A stretch of 10,994 bases of DNA from DATHYU01 sp033722675 (GTDB taxonomy: Bacteria; Actinomycetota; Acidimicrobiia; Spongiisociales; UBA11373): positions 1-10,994 of the forward strand of contig JAWVYO010000079.1 of the NCBI GenBank assembly GCA_033722675.1, read 5' to 3'. Shown here piece by piece: positions 1-6,295 of the stretch. The translations under genes were made by a program, and so were the position numbers. Position 1 is the stretch's first letter, and each line of letters starts with the position of its first letter. A model generated the notes under the pieces. The model was not told where the DNA came from. It saw only the letters and a program-made list of their open reading frames with translations, and searched no databases.

Positions 1-1
1 C

Positions 2-1231
2 ACCGACCTCGATCGATCCCGGGCGAGGAGGCGATCCCCCGGCCTGCTGGAGGGCGTTCCCGTCGCCGTGAAGGATCTCCTCGATCACGAGGGGCACATC
101 ACGACGGCAGGATCCTCCTTCTACCGCCACCGGGCCACGTCGACCGCCATGGTCCTCCGGCGCCTCGAGGCCGCAGGTGCGTTCATCGTCGGTCGCACCG
201 GGCTCCACGAGTTCGCCTTCGGGTTCAGCAGCGAGAACCACTGGTTCGGGCCGGTCCGCAACCCGTGGGACCCCGCGACGTCGCCGGGCGGCTCCTCGGG
301 CGGCTCGGCCGTCGCCGTGGCCGCCGGGCACGTCCCGATCGCCGTGGGCACCGACACCGGCGGATCGGTGCGGGTCCCCGCCGCCCTCTGCGGAACGGCG
401 GGATTGAAGGTCACCCACGGCCGGGTACCCCTGAGTGGCGTCGTGCCCCTCGCCCCCTCCCTCGACACCGTCGGCCCCCTCACGACCACCGTCGCCGACG
501 CCGAGCTCGTCTACGAGATCATGGCCGGGCACGACCCGGCCGACCCCTGGTCCTTCCCGAGCGAGGTCGAGTCCCGCCAGGAGCGCCTCGACCTCGGAGG
601 ACTCCGCATCGGGGTCCCCCACCCCTGGGTCGACCGGCCCCTCGGCGAGGACGTGCGAGCGGGGTTCACCGGGGCGCTCGCCCGACTGGCGGCGTCCGGC
701 GCGGAGGTCCGCCACGTCACCGATCCCCTCGTGACACCGCCGGGAATGATCACGGAGGCCGCCTACGGCGAGGTCGCCGGGGTCCACCGCATCTGGTTCA
801 CCGACCACCCCGACCGGTACGGGCCGGTCGTCGCCGACCGCCTCGCCGACGCCATGGCCGTCGACCTCGACACGTTCACCCGGGCCCGGGCCTGGCGGGC
901 CGGGCTCGCCCACGCGATGGAGCGGATGCTGCGGGACGTCGACGTCCTCGTGACGCCGACGACCGCCGTGTCCCGCAAGGTCATCGGCGAGGACCTCGTC
1001 GAGACCGAGGACGGCACCGACGAGTACCGCCGGGCGCTGTCGTGGTTCAGCGCCCTCGTGAACCACGCCGGGCTCCCGGCACTCGCCCTCCCCCTGGCGA
1101 CCGACGGCGCACCGCCGCCGTCGCTCCAGATCGTCGGGCCGGCGCGGTCCGAACGGCGTCTGCTCGCCCTCGGACGCTCCCTCGAGGACGCCGGGATCGT
1201 CGCGTTCCGGCCTCCGCCGGACCGCTCGTGA
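2..1231 (+). CDS. Amidase signature family hydrolase (5' end missing)
   Basis: The reading frame is open from the left edge, so the N-terminus lies outside the window; 409 residues are visible. The protein belongs to the amidase signature (AS) family, which hydrolyses amide bonds (relatives: GatA, AtzF, fatty-acid amide hydrolases). The Ser-cisSer-Lys triad is complete. Numbering visible codons from position 2, Lys24 lies in GVPVAVKD, cis-Ser98 in the GGSSGGS glycine/serine motif, and nucleophile Ser122 in GTDTGGSVR. The 24-residue spacing of the two serines matches the family. A GTG at 68 lies inside the conserved VAVKD motif and cannot be the true start. The C-terminal part (DVLVTPTT, then LPLA) is typical of stand-alone AS amidases. 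No gatB or gatC is visible, so GatA of the tRNA amidotransferase is not favoured. Substrate unknown. A hairpin directly after the stop suggests the transcript ends here. Confidence 0.93.
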   Translation, partial: TDLDRSRARRRSPGLLEGVPVAVKDLLDHEGHITTAGSSFYRHRATSTAMVLRRLEAAGAFIVGRTGLHEFAFGFSSENHWFGPVRNPWDPATSPGGSSGGSAVAVAAGHVPIAVGTDTGGSVRVPAALCGTAGLKVTHGRVPLSGVVPLAPSLDTVGPLTTTVADAELVYEIMAGHDPADPWSFPSEVESRQERLDLGGLRIGVPHPWVDRPLGEDVRAGFTGALARLAASGAEVRHVTDPLVTPPGMITEAAYGEVAGVHRIWFTDHPDRYGPVVADRLADAMAVDLDTFTRARAWRAGLAHAMERMLRDVDVLVTPTTAVSRKVIGEDLVETEDGTDEYRRALSWFSALVNHAGLPALALPLATDGAPPPSLQIVGPARSERRLLALGRSLEDAGIVAFRPPPDRS

Positions 1232-1232
1232 C

Positions 1233-1253
1233 CCCGGGCCGAACGGCCCCGGG
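1233..1253 (+). terminator. GC-rich hairpin after the amidase gene
   Basis: CCCGGGCC (1233-1240) pairs with GGCCCCGGG (1245-1253) around a GAAC loop, giving an 8-bp stem with one bulged C. It begins 2 bases after the amidase stop. There is no T-tract, which is common for terminators in high-GC actinobacteria. It would separate the amidase transcript from the korA promoter about 45 bases downstream. Confidence 0.45.
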
Positions 1254-1295
1254 ACAGGGACGGTCGGAAGGTGCCGGATGCCGGAGGTCGCTGGG

Positions 1296-1301
1296 TACCA
1301 T
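1296..1301 (+). promoter_or_regulatory. Predicted -10 box (TACCAT) upstream of korA
   Basis: TACCAT fits the actinobacterial -10 pattern TANNNT and lies 7 bases before an ATG at 1309. Transcription would start at or next to that ATG, giving a korAB mRNA with a leader of about 72 nt. No convincing -35 box is seen. The same TANNNT-N7-ATG geometry occurs in front of two other genes in this window. Confidence 0.45.
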
Positions 1302-1308
1302 GGCCGTC

Positions 1309-1374
1309 ATGAACGGCACGGAGGACGACGGGTCCCCTCGCCGCCTCACCCCTCACACCATCCCCAGGAGCTGA
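1309..1374 (+). CDS. Possible 21-residue leaderless leader ORF before korA
   Basis: The ATG at 1309 follows a TANNNT box by 7 bases and opens a 21-codon frame, MNGTEDDGSPRRLTPHTIPRS, ending with TGA at 1372-1374, only 6 bases before the korA GTG. The korA Shine-Dalgarno (AGGAG, 1366-1370) overlaps the last sense codons of this frame, so ribosomes finishing it would arrive at the korA start. It could be a translated leader that couples to korA or exposes its start. The peptide has no signal peptide, no Cys, and no run of one amino acid typical of attenuators. An in-frame ATG at 1300 would give 24 residues but lies within the -10 box. It may simply be non-coding 5' UTR. Confidence 0.3.
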   Translation: MNGTEDDGSPRRLTPHTIPRS

Positions 1375-1380
1375 TCGGCC

Positions 1381-3255
1381 GTGGCCAACGACGCACCCCC
1401 GCTCGAACACCCGGGCGAGGCCGAGACCCAGACCATCGATTCGGTTCGCATCCGGTTCGCCGGCGACTCCGGCGACGGCATGCAGCTCGCCGGAGCCCGC
1501 TTCACCGACGCATCGGCGATCTTCGGCAACGACCTGTCGACCTTCCCGAACTACCCCGCCGAGATCCGGGCCCCCCAGGGCACCCTCCCCGGCGTGTCGT
1601 CGTTCCAGGTCCACATCTCCGACCACGACATCCTCACTCCCGGCGACTACCCCGACGTCCTCGTCGCCATGAACCCCGCAGCCCTCAAGGCCAACCTCAA
1701 GGATCTGGTCTCGGCCGGGACGCTCATCGTCAACACCGACGCCTTCGACGAGCGGAACCTCGCCAAGGCGGGCTACGACGACAACCCCCTCACCGACGGC
1801 AGCCTCGACCCCTACCGCGTCATCGAGGTCCCCATGGAGGACCTCACGAAGGAGGCCGTGAAGGACTCGGGCGTGAAGGGCCGGGCGGTGCTGCGGTCGA
1901 AGAACTTCTTCGCCCTCGGGCTCCTCGCCTGGATGTTCCACCGCCCCACCGAGCCGACGCTGCGCTGGATCGACCGCAAGTTCAAGAACGACGAGGCGGT
2001 CCGCGACGCCAACGAGATGGCCTTCCGGGCCGGCTACAACTTCGGTATCACCATCGAGGCGTCGGTCCACACCTACGAGGTGAAGCCCGCCGCCCTGCCG
2101 CCGGGGACCTACGTGAACGTCACCGGCAACCAGGCGCTCGCCTGGGGCCTCATCGCCGCGGCCCAGCAGGCGAAGCTGTCGCTGTTCTACGCCTCGTACC
2201 CGATCACCCCCGCCTCGGACATCCTCCACGAGCTGTCCCGGCACCGGAACTTCGGCGTCCGCACCTTCCAGGCCGAGGACGAGATCGCCGCGGTGGGCGC
2301 GGCGCTCGGGTCGTCGTTCGCCGGCCATCTCGGCGTCACCGGCACGTCCGGGCCGGGCGTGGCGTTGAAGAGCGAGACGATCAGCCTGGCGCTGATGACC
2401 GAGCTCCCCATGCTCATCGTGGACGTCCAGCGGGGCGGTCCCTCGACGGGTCTGCCCACGAAGACCGAGCAGGCCGACCTCCTCATGGCGGTCTACGGAC
2501 GCCACGGCGAGGCCCCGCTGCCGGTGGTGGCCGTCGCTGCGCCCTCCGACGCCTTCGAGACCACCATCGAGGCGACCCGAATCGCCCTCAAGTACATGAC
2601 CCCGGTCATCCTGCTGTCGGACGGCTACATCGCGAACAGCGCCGAACCGTGGCGGCTCCCCGACCTCGAGGCGCTCCCCGACATCAGCATCCCCTTCGCC
2701 GTGAAGGCCAACTCGGAGGACGGGTTCCTCCCGTACCTCCGTGACGAGCAGACGCTCGCCCGTCAGTGGGCGATCCCCGGGACCCCCGGCCTGGAGCACC
2801 GCCTGGGCGGGCTCGAGAAGGCGGAGGGCACGGGCAACGTGAACTACCAGCCGGCCAACCACGAGAAGATGACGCTCCTGCGGGAGCGCAAGATCGCCGG
2901 CATCGCCGACGACATCCCCGACGTCGAGGTGGACCACGACGAGGGCGCCGAGATCCTCGTCCTCGGGTGGGGCTCGACGTACTCGGCGATCCTCGCCGGC
3001 GTGCGGCGGGCCCGCGGCAAGGGGCATCCGATCGCCCGGGCCCACTTGCGGCACCTGTTCCCCTTCCCGAAGAACCTCGAGGAGGTCCTGCGGCGCTACC
3101 GCACGATCCTGATCCCCGAGCTCAACCGGGGGCACCTGTGGCGGATGATCCGTGGCGAGTACCTCGTCGACGCCGTCCGGTACAGCAAGGTCCAGGGCCA
3201 GCCCTTCAAGGCGGCCGAGATCGAATCGAAGATCCTGGAGTTGATCACCGAATGA
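1381..3255 (+). CDS. korA: 2-oxoacid:ferredoxin oxidoreductase, fused gamma-alpha subunit (KorA)
   Basis: With KorB it oxidatively decarboxylates a 2-oxoacid, most likely 2-oxoglutarate to succinyl-CoA, passing electrons to ferredoxin in the cytoplasm. The 624 residues contain the gamma domain first (about 21-225, starting IRFAGDSGDGMQLAG), then the alpha pyrimidine-binding domain (about 250-430) with YPITPASD (273-280), GTSGPG (321-326) and the GGPSTGLPTKTEQADL block (352-367), then a C-terminal domain (about 520-624) with LFPFP and PELNRGH. This gamma-alpha fusion is the architecture of two-subunit enzymes such as mycobacterial KorAB. No ferredoxin-type cysteine cluster is present. The GTG start is supported by AGGAG at 1366-1370, 10 bases upstream. 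The stop overlaps the korB start (ATGA), so the subunits are translationally coupled. Choice of 2-oxoglutarate over pyruvate is inferred from similarity to the KorA type. Confidence 0.95.
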   Translation: MANDAPPLEHPGEAETQTIDSVRIRFAGDSGDGMQLAGARFTDASAIFGNDLSTFPNYPAEIRAPQGTLPGVSSFQVHISDHDILTPGDYPDVLVAMNPAALKANLKDLVSAGTLIVNTDAFDERNLAKAGYDDNPLTDGSLDPYRVIEVPMEDLTKEAVKDSGVKGRAVLRSKNFFALGLLAWMFHRPTEPTLRWIDRKFKNDEAVRDANEMAFRAGYNFGITIEASVHTYEVKPAALPPGTYVNVTGNQALAWGLIAAAQQAKLSLFYASYPITPASDILHELSRHRNFGVRTFQAEDEIAAVGAALGSSFAGHLGVTGTSGPGVALKSETISLALMTELPMLIVDVQRGGPSTGLPTKTEQADLLMAVYGRHGEAPLPVVAVAAPSDAFETTIEATRIALKYMTPVILLSDGYIANSAEPWRLPDLEALPDISIPFAVKANSEDGFLPYLRDEQTLARQWAIPGTPGLEHRLGGLEKAEGTGNVNYQPANHEKMTLLRERKIAGIADDIPDVEVDHDEGAEILVLGWGSTYSAILAGVRRARGKGHPIARAHLRHLFPFPKNLEEVLRRYRTILIPELNRGHLWRMIRGEYLVDAVRYSKVQGQPFKAAEIESKILELITE

Positions 3256-4262
3256 CCGACACCCGATACAGCCGACAGGACTTCCAGTCCGACCAGGAGG
3301 TCCGGTGGTGCCCCGGCTGCGGGGACTACACCATCCTCGCCTCCGTCCAGAACTTCCTCGCCGACCTCGACGTCGACCGCGAGCGAATCGTGTTCATCTC
3401 CGGTATCGGGTGCTCCTCGCGGTTCCCGTACTACATGAACACCTACGGGATGCACTCGATCCACGGCCGCGCCCCGGCGATCGCCAGCGGCCTCGCCGTG
3501 GCGAACCCCGACCTCGACGTGTGGGTCGTCACCGGCGACGGCGACGGCCTGTCGATCGGCGGCAACCACCTCATCCACGCGATGCGGCGCAACATCAACG
3601 TGAAGGTGCTGCTCTTCAACAACCAGATCTACGGCCTCACCAAGGGCCAGTACTCGCCGACGAGCGAGCAGGGCAAGCGGACGAAGTCGAGCCCGATGGG
3701 CTCCGTCGACTACCCGTTCAACCCGATCAGCCTCGTCCTCGGCGCCGAGGCGTCCTTCGTCGCCCGGACCATCGACATGGACCGGAACCACACGATCGAG
3801 ATGCTCCAGCGGGCCCACGACCACCCGGGCGCGGCGTTCCTCGAGATCTATCAGAACTGCAACGTCTTCAACGACAAGGCGTTCGTGGCCCTCACCGGCA
3901 AGCAGGAACGGGTCCAGAACCGGATCAACCTCACCCACGGCGAACCGGTCGTGTTCGGGGAGGACGACTCGAAGGGCATCGTGGTCCGCAACGGCGAGGC
4001 CACGATCGTCGACGTGGCCGACGTCGGGCTCGACGCCATCCACGTCCACGACGAGCACCGCGAGGACCCGACCGTCGCCTTCGCGCTGAGCCGGCTCTCC
4101 CACGGCCCCTACGGGCCCACCCCCGTCGGCGTCTTCCGGGACGTCCGCCGCCCGGTGTACGAGCACGAGCTGTCCCAGCAGATCCTCGACGCCGTGCACG
4201 ACCGGGGTCCCGGCGACATGGGCGACCTCGTCGCCTCCACGGGCAGCTGGACGGTCGACTGA
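3252..4262 (+). CDS. korB: 2-oxoacid:ferredoxin oxidoreductase, beta subunit (KorB)
   Basis: This is the thiamine-diphosphate and [4Fe-4S]-binding catalytic subunit partnering KorA. The 336 residues carry the CPGCGDY motif (Cys20, Cys23), Cys54 in GIGCSS and Cys203 in QNCNVF; these four correspond to the cluster ligands of two-subunit archaeal OFORs. The ThDP/Mg site is GDGDGLSIGGNH (95-106) followed by NNQIYGLTKGQ (123-133). Length and motif order are those of a complete KorB. The ATG start lies within the korA stop (ATGA, 3252-3255), so it needs no separate ribosome binding site. Electrons should leave to a separate ferredoxin, not encoded here. With the icd gene further right, the window holds two successive TCA-cycle steps, though in different transcripts. 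Confidence 0.95.
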   Translation: MTDTRYSRQDFQSDQEVRWCPGCGDYTILASVQNFLADLDVDRERIVFISGIGCSSRFPYYMNTYGMHSIHGRAPAIASGLAVANPDLDVWVVTGDGDGLSIGGNHLIHAMRRNINVKVLLFNNQIYGLTKGQYSPTSEQGKRTKSSPMGSVDYPFNPISLVLGAEASFVARTIDMDRNHTIEMLQRAHDHPGAAFLEIYQNCNVFNDKAFVALTGKQERVQNRINLTHGEPVVFGEDDSKGIVVRNGEATIVDVADVGLDAIHVHDEHREDPTVAFALSRLSHGPYGPTPVGVFRDVRRPVYEHELSQQILDAVHDRGPGDMGDLVASTGSWTVD

Positions 4263-4328
4263 GGCCGATCGACCCCTGCCCCGGCATCGCCGTGATGCGA
4301 TGATGGTGGCGGGAGATCGGAGGCAGCC

Positions 4329-4721
4329 ATGAACATCGTCGTCGGATACGTCGCCACCGACCAGGGACGGGCCGCCGTCGAACGGGCCATCGAAGAGGCC
4401 CGTCGCCGCGGCGCCCGCCTCGTCGTCGTCCACTCCCTCGGCAAGGGCTCCGGCGAGGAGGCACCCGAGTACCAGGACCGCCTGGAGGCGCTGCGCGTCC
4501 GCCTCGAGGAGGTCGACGTCGACGGCGAGATCCACGAGTACGCCCGCGGCCAGTCGCCCGCCGAGGACATCCTCCAGGCCGCCCGCGAGTTCGAGGCGGG
4601 GCTCGTGGTCATCGGGCTGCGGGACCGCACCCGGACGGGGAAGTTCTTCCTCGGCTCCAACGCCCAGGACGTGCTCCTGGGCGCCCCCTGCGACGTGCTG
4701 GCGGTGAAGCCGAGCTCCTGA
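4329..4721 (+). CDS. UspA-family universal stress protein, single domain
   Basis: This is a 130-residue single-domain universal stress protein, a small cytoplasmic alpha/beta nucleotide-binding fold usually acting as a dimer in stress or energy-limitation responses. Visible marks are the N-terminal strand MNIVVGYVATDQG, VVIGLRDR (93-100) and the C-terminal FFLGSNAQDVLLGAPCDVLAVK. The ATP-binding pattern G-2x-G-9x-G(S/T) reads G96-LR-D99-N9-G109-S110: the second glycine is Asp, a form I associate with many actinobacterial members, so ATP binding is uncertain. The start is supported by GGAGG at 4319-4323, 5 bases before the ATG. It lies 66 bases after korB on the same strand and may be co-transcribed; no clear -10 box is visible in the gap. 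It converges on the HisA-like gene. Confidence 0.88.
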   Translation: MNIVVGYVATDQGRAAVERAIEEARRRGARLVVVHSLGKGSGEEAPEYQDRLEALRVRLEEVDVDGEIHEYARGQSPAEDILQAAREFEAGLVVIGLRDRTRTGKFFLGSNAQDVLLGAPCDVLAVKPSS

Positions 4722-4735
4722 GAGCGGGCGCTCAG
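4718..4735. terminator. Possible bidirectional hairpin between convergent genes
   Basis: CTGAG (4718-4722) and CTCAG (4731-4735) form complementary arms around 8 bases. The arms contain the stop codons of both convergent genes (TGA at 4719-4721 and, on the other strand, TGA at 4734-4732). CTCC just outside on the left can pair with GGAG on the right across a GCC bulge. It is short and has no T-tract, so assignment as a terminator is weak. Confidence 0.25.
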
Positions 4736-5466
4736 CCGGAGATGATCTCCCGGGCCCGCTCGATCGTGAAGCGGCCCTCGGTGATCTCCCGTCCCACGAC
4801 CACCCCGCCGAGCGTCCGGCCGGCCGCCTCGAGGGCGGCGAGGTTGCGGAGGTCCTGCTCGTCGCGGGCACCACCCGACGCGATCACCGGCTCGTCGACG
4901 ATCTCGAGGGCGGAGCGCAGGATCCCCAGGTTGGAAGGCTGTTCGAGGGCGTTGCGTCCGGCCTGGGCGACGTGGAACGAGGCCACGCCCGCCGACGACA
5001 GGTCGATCAGCACCTCCTCGAGGTACATCCCGCTCCCGATCGTCCAGCCGCGGACCACGACCTCCTCGTCGGGCTGCACGTCGAGGGCGACGGTGATCTT
5101 CCCGGGGAACTCCCGGCACAGGTCCCAGATCATCACCTGGTCCTCGATGGCCACCGTGCCGACCACCACCCGCCACGCCCCCCGTTCGATCAGCCGGGCG
5201 AGCTCGGCTCGGGTGCGCACGCCACCGCCCACCTGCACGGGCACGCCGGCCTCGTCGATGATCCGGTCGATGAGCGGCCGGTTGTCGTAGGCGCCGTAGG
5301 CCGCCGCGTCGAGGTCGATCACGAGGAGGCGGTCGACACCCTTCTCCGCCCAGCCCTGGGCACGGGCGAGGGGGTCGGCGTCGAGGGCGATGGCGTCGGC
5401 GACGTCGCCGTGGGGGAGGCGGACCGCCCGTCCGCCGAGGATGTTCACGCGCGCATGCAGTTCCAT
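4732..5466 (-). CDS. HisA/PriA-like TIM-barrel protein lacking two key catalytic acids
   Basis: This 244-residue protein aligns end to end with HisA/PriA, the (beta-alpha)8 isomerase of histidine (and, for PriA, tryptophan) synthesis. Retained marks: VIDLDAA (49-55), VQVGGGVRT (77-85), ALDV with Asp129, the phosphate-loop ASGGA (196-200) and VVVGRE (222-227). Changed marks: the catalytic Asp at the end of strand 1 (HisA LPAIDL, PriA LPAVDV) is Asn8 in ARVNIL, and the KDGTL loop that holds the second acid of PriA is QAGRNAL with a roughly three-residue insertion. An ordinary ProFAR isomerase is therefore unlikely; it may act on another phosphorylated sugar or metabolite, or bind without catalysis. 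No his genes are nearby. It is last in a leftward cluster, 10 bases after the methyltransferase. No strong SD precedes the ATG; a TANNNT box 7 bases upstream suggests an additional leaderless transcript. Often annotated as a HisA/HisF-related TIM barrel. Confidence 0.88.
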   Translation of the reverse strand: MELHARVNILGGRAVRLPHGDVADAIALDADPLARAQGWAEKGVDRLLVIDLDAAAYGAYDNRPLIDRIIDEAGVPVQVGGGVRTRAELARLIERGAWRVVVGTVAIEDQVMIWDLCREFPGKITVALDVQPDEEVVVRGWTIGSGMYLEEVLIDLSSAGVASFHVAQAGRNALEQPSNLGILRSALEIVDEPVIASGGARDEQDLRNLAALEAAGRTLGGVVVGREITEGRFTIERAREIISG

Positions 5467-5473
5467 GGGGTCG

Positions 5474-5479
5474 AACCTA
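5474..5479 (-). promoter_or_regulatory. Predicted leaderless -10 box (TAGGTT) for the HisA-like gene
   Basis: On the minus strand TAGGTT is followed by 7 bases and then the ATG of the HisA-like gene, the geometry of an actinobacterial leaderless promoter. The TAG of the box is also the stop codon of the methyltransferase (5479-5477). There is no good Shine-Dalgarno, which favours leaderless initiation or plain coupling. No -35 was identified. Confidence 0.4.
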
Positions 5480-6295
5480 GCGCAGCCCGTCTCGGCGTCG
5501 CACCACGACGAGGACCGCCTCCCGGACGGGATCGCCGAGATACAGCCAGCCCTCCGCCTCGACGATGTCGGGCCCCACGACGTCGAGGAGCTCCGAGCGG
5601 CGGTCGTCGGGCACGAGGAGCCGCCTCGCCAGCAGATCGAGGAGCTCCTGGTGGTCGGCGAACCGCATGCCCGCGGGCTCCACCCACCGCTCCACCTCCG
5701 GCGTCCGGCCGGTGACCTCCTCCACGACGTCGACGAGGTCGTCGACCGTGGGACCGTCGGGCCGGTCGAGATCGTGCAGCCGTCGGTAGTAGGGCGTCAG
5801 GTGCGCCCACGGATGGCGGGGTGTGGCCTCCAGCACCAGCGCCCGTCGGGCACGGTCGAAGGCGGCGCCGAGGAAGGGGCCGATCTCCTGGACGTCGTAC
5901 ACGACGTTGGCGGCCACCACGGCGTCGTGCGCGCCGGCGTCGACGTCGGGCCACGACCCGGCGACGACGGTGGCCCCGGGGACGTCGGCGGCGTCGGTCT
6001 CGAGGACGTGGAGCATCGCCTCGCTCTGCTCGACCAGCGTGACCGGGTGTCCCCGGCGCGCCAGCGCCAGGCCGATCCGTCCGGTCCCGGCTCCGATGTC
6101 GAGGACCGCTCCCCCGTCACCGGCGAGCTCCGCCGTGCGCTCGACGGTCGGGGACGACCCGGATGCCGCCTGCTGTCTCCGCCGGAACAGGTCGGCGGGC
6201 CAGCCGTAGGGGCTCTCGTCGACCGCGTCGAGCAGCTCCCGGGGCAACGCCCAGGCCTCCAGGTCGGCGCGCCAGCGGTCGACCGCGGACGTCAC
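5477..6295 (-). CDS. Class I SAM-dependent methyltransferase
   Basis: This 272-residue protein carries the Rossmann SAM-binding fold: motif I VLDIGAGTGR (64-73), the acidic residue ending strand 2 (Glu89 in LVEQSEAM), motif III-like GSWPDVD (113-119), and strand 4 DAVVAANVVYDV (124-135). The N-terminal W..DLEAW..P....DAVDESPYGWP..LFRRR segment and the C-terminal TPYYRRLHDL region are features I associate with uncharacterised actinobacterial methyltransferases. The substrate cannot be read from sequence. The GTG start overlaps the stop of the upstream mshB-like gene (GTGA, 6295-6292), so the two are translationally coupled, which is the reason for this start. The stop lies 10 bases before the HisA-like start. 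Methylation of a small molecule is as likely as of a macromolecule. Confidence 0.87.
   Translation of the reverse strand: MTSAVDRWRADLEAWALPRELLDAVDESPYGWPADLFRRRQQAASGSSPTVERTAELAGDGGAVLDIGAGTGRIGLALARRGHPVTLVEQSEAMLHVLETDAADVPGATVVAGSWPDVDAGAHDAVVAANVVYDVQEIGPFLGAAFDRARRALVLEATPRHPWAHLTPYYRRLHDLDRPDGPTVDDLVDVVEEVTGRTPEVERWVEPAGMRFADHQELLDLLARRLLVPDDRRSELLDVVGPDIVEAEGWLYLGDPVREAVLVVVRRRDGLR

Noticed and set aside
68..70. GTG as the start of the amidase gene
   Set aside because: It codes for a Val inside the conserved VAVKD motif that carries the catalytic Lys, and the frame is open to the left edge.
763..3135. A 790-codon open frame antisense to korA and the amidase gene
   Set aside because: It is the mirror of GC-rich coding sequence: the predicted protein is rich in Arg, Gly and Val-Asp repeats with no recognisable domain, and it runs across two well-supported genes on the other strand.
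4299..4304. GATGAT as a -10 box for usp
   Set aside because: It matches only 4 of 6 positions, has no -35 partner, and co-transcription with korB explains expression equally well.
3096..4874. A 592-codon open frame antisense to korB and usp
   Set aside because: Low-complexity composition with no domain, and it would cover four supported genes including a convergent junction; a codon-bias shadow.
4732..5466. Calling this gene a genuine hisA/priA
   Set aside because: The strand-1 Asp is Asn and the KDGTL loop is lost, and no histidine genes are nearby; the isomerase name would overstate the evidence.
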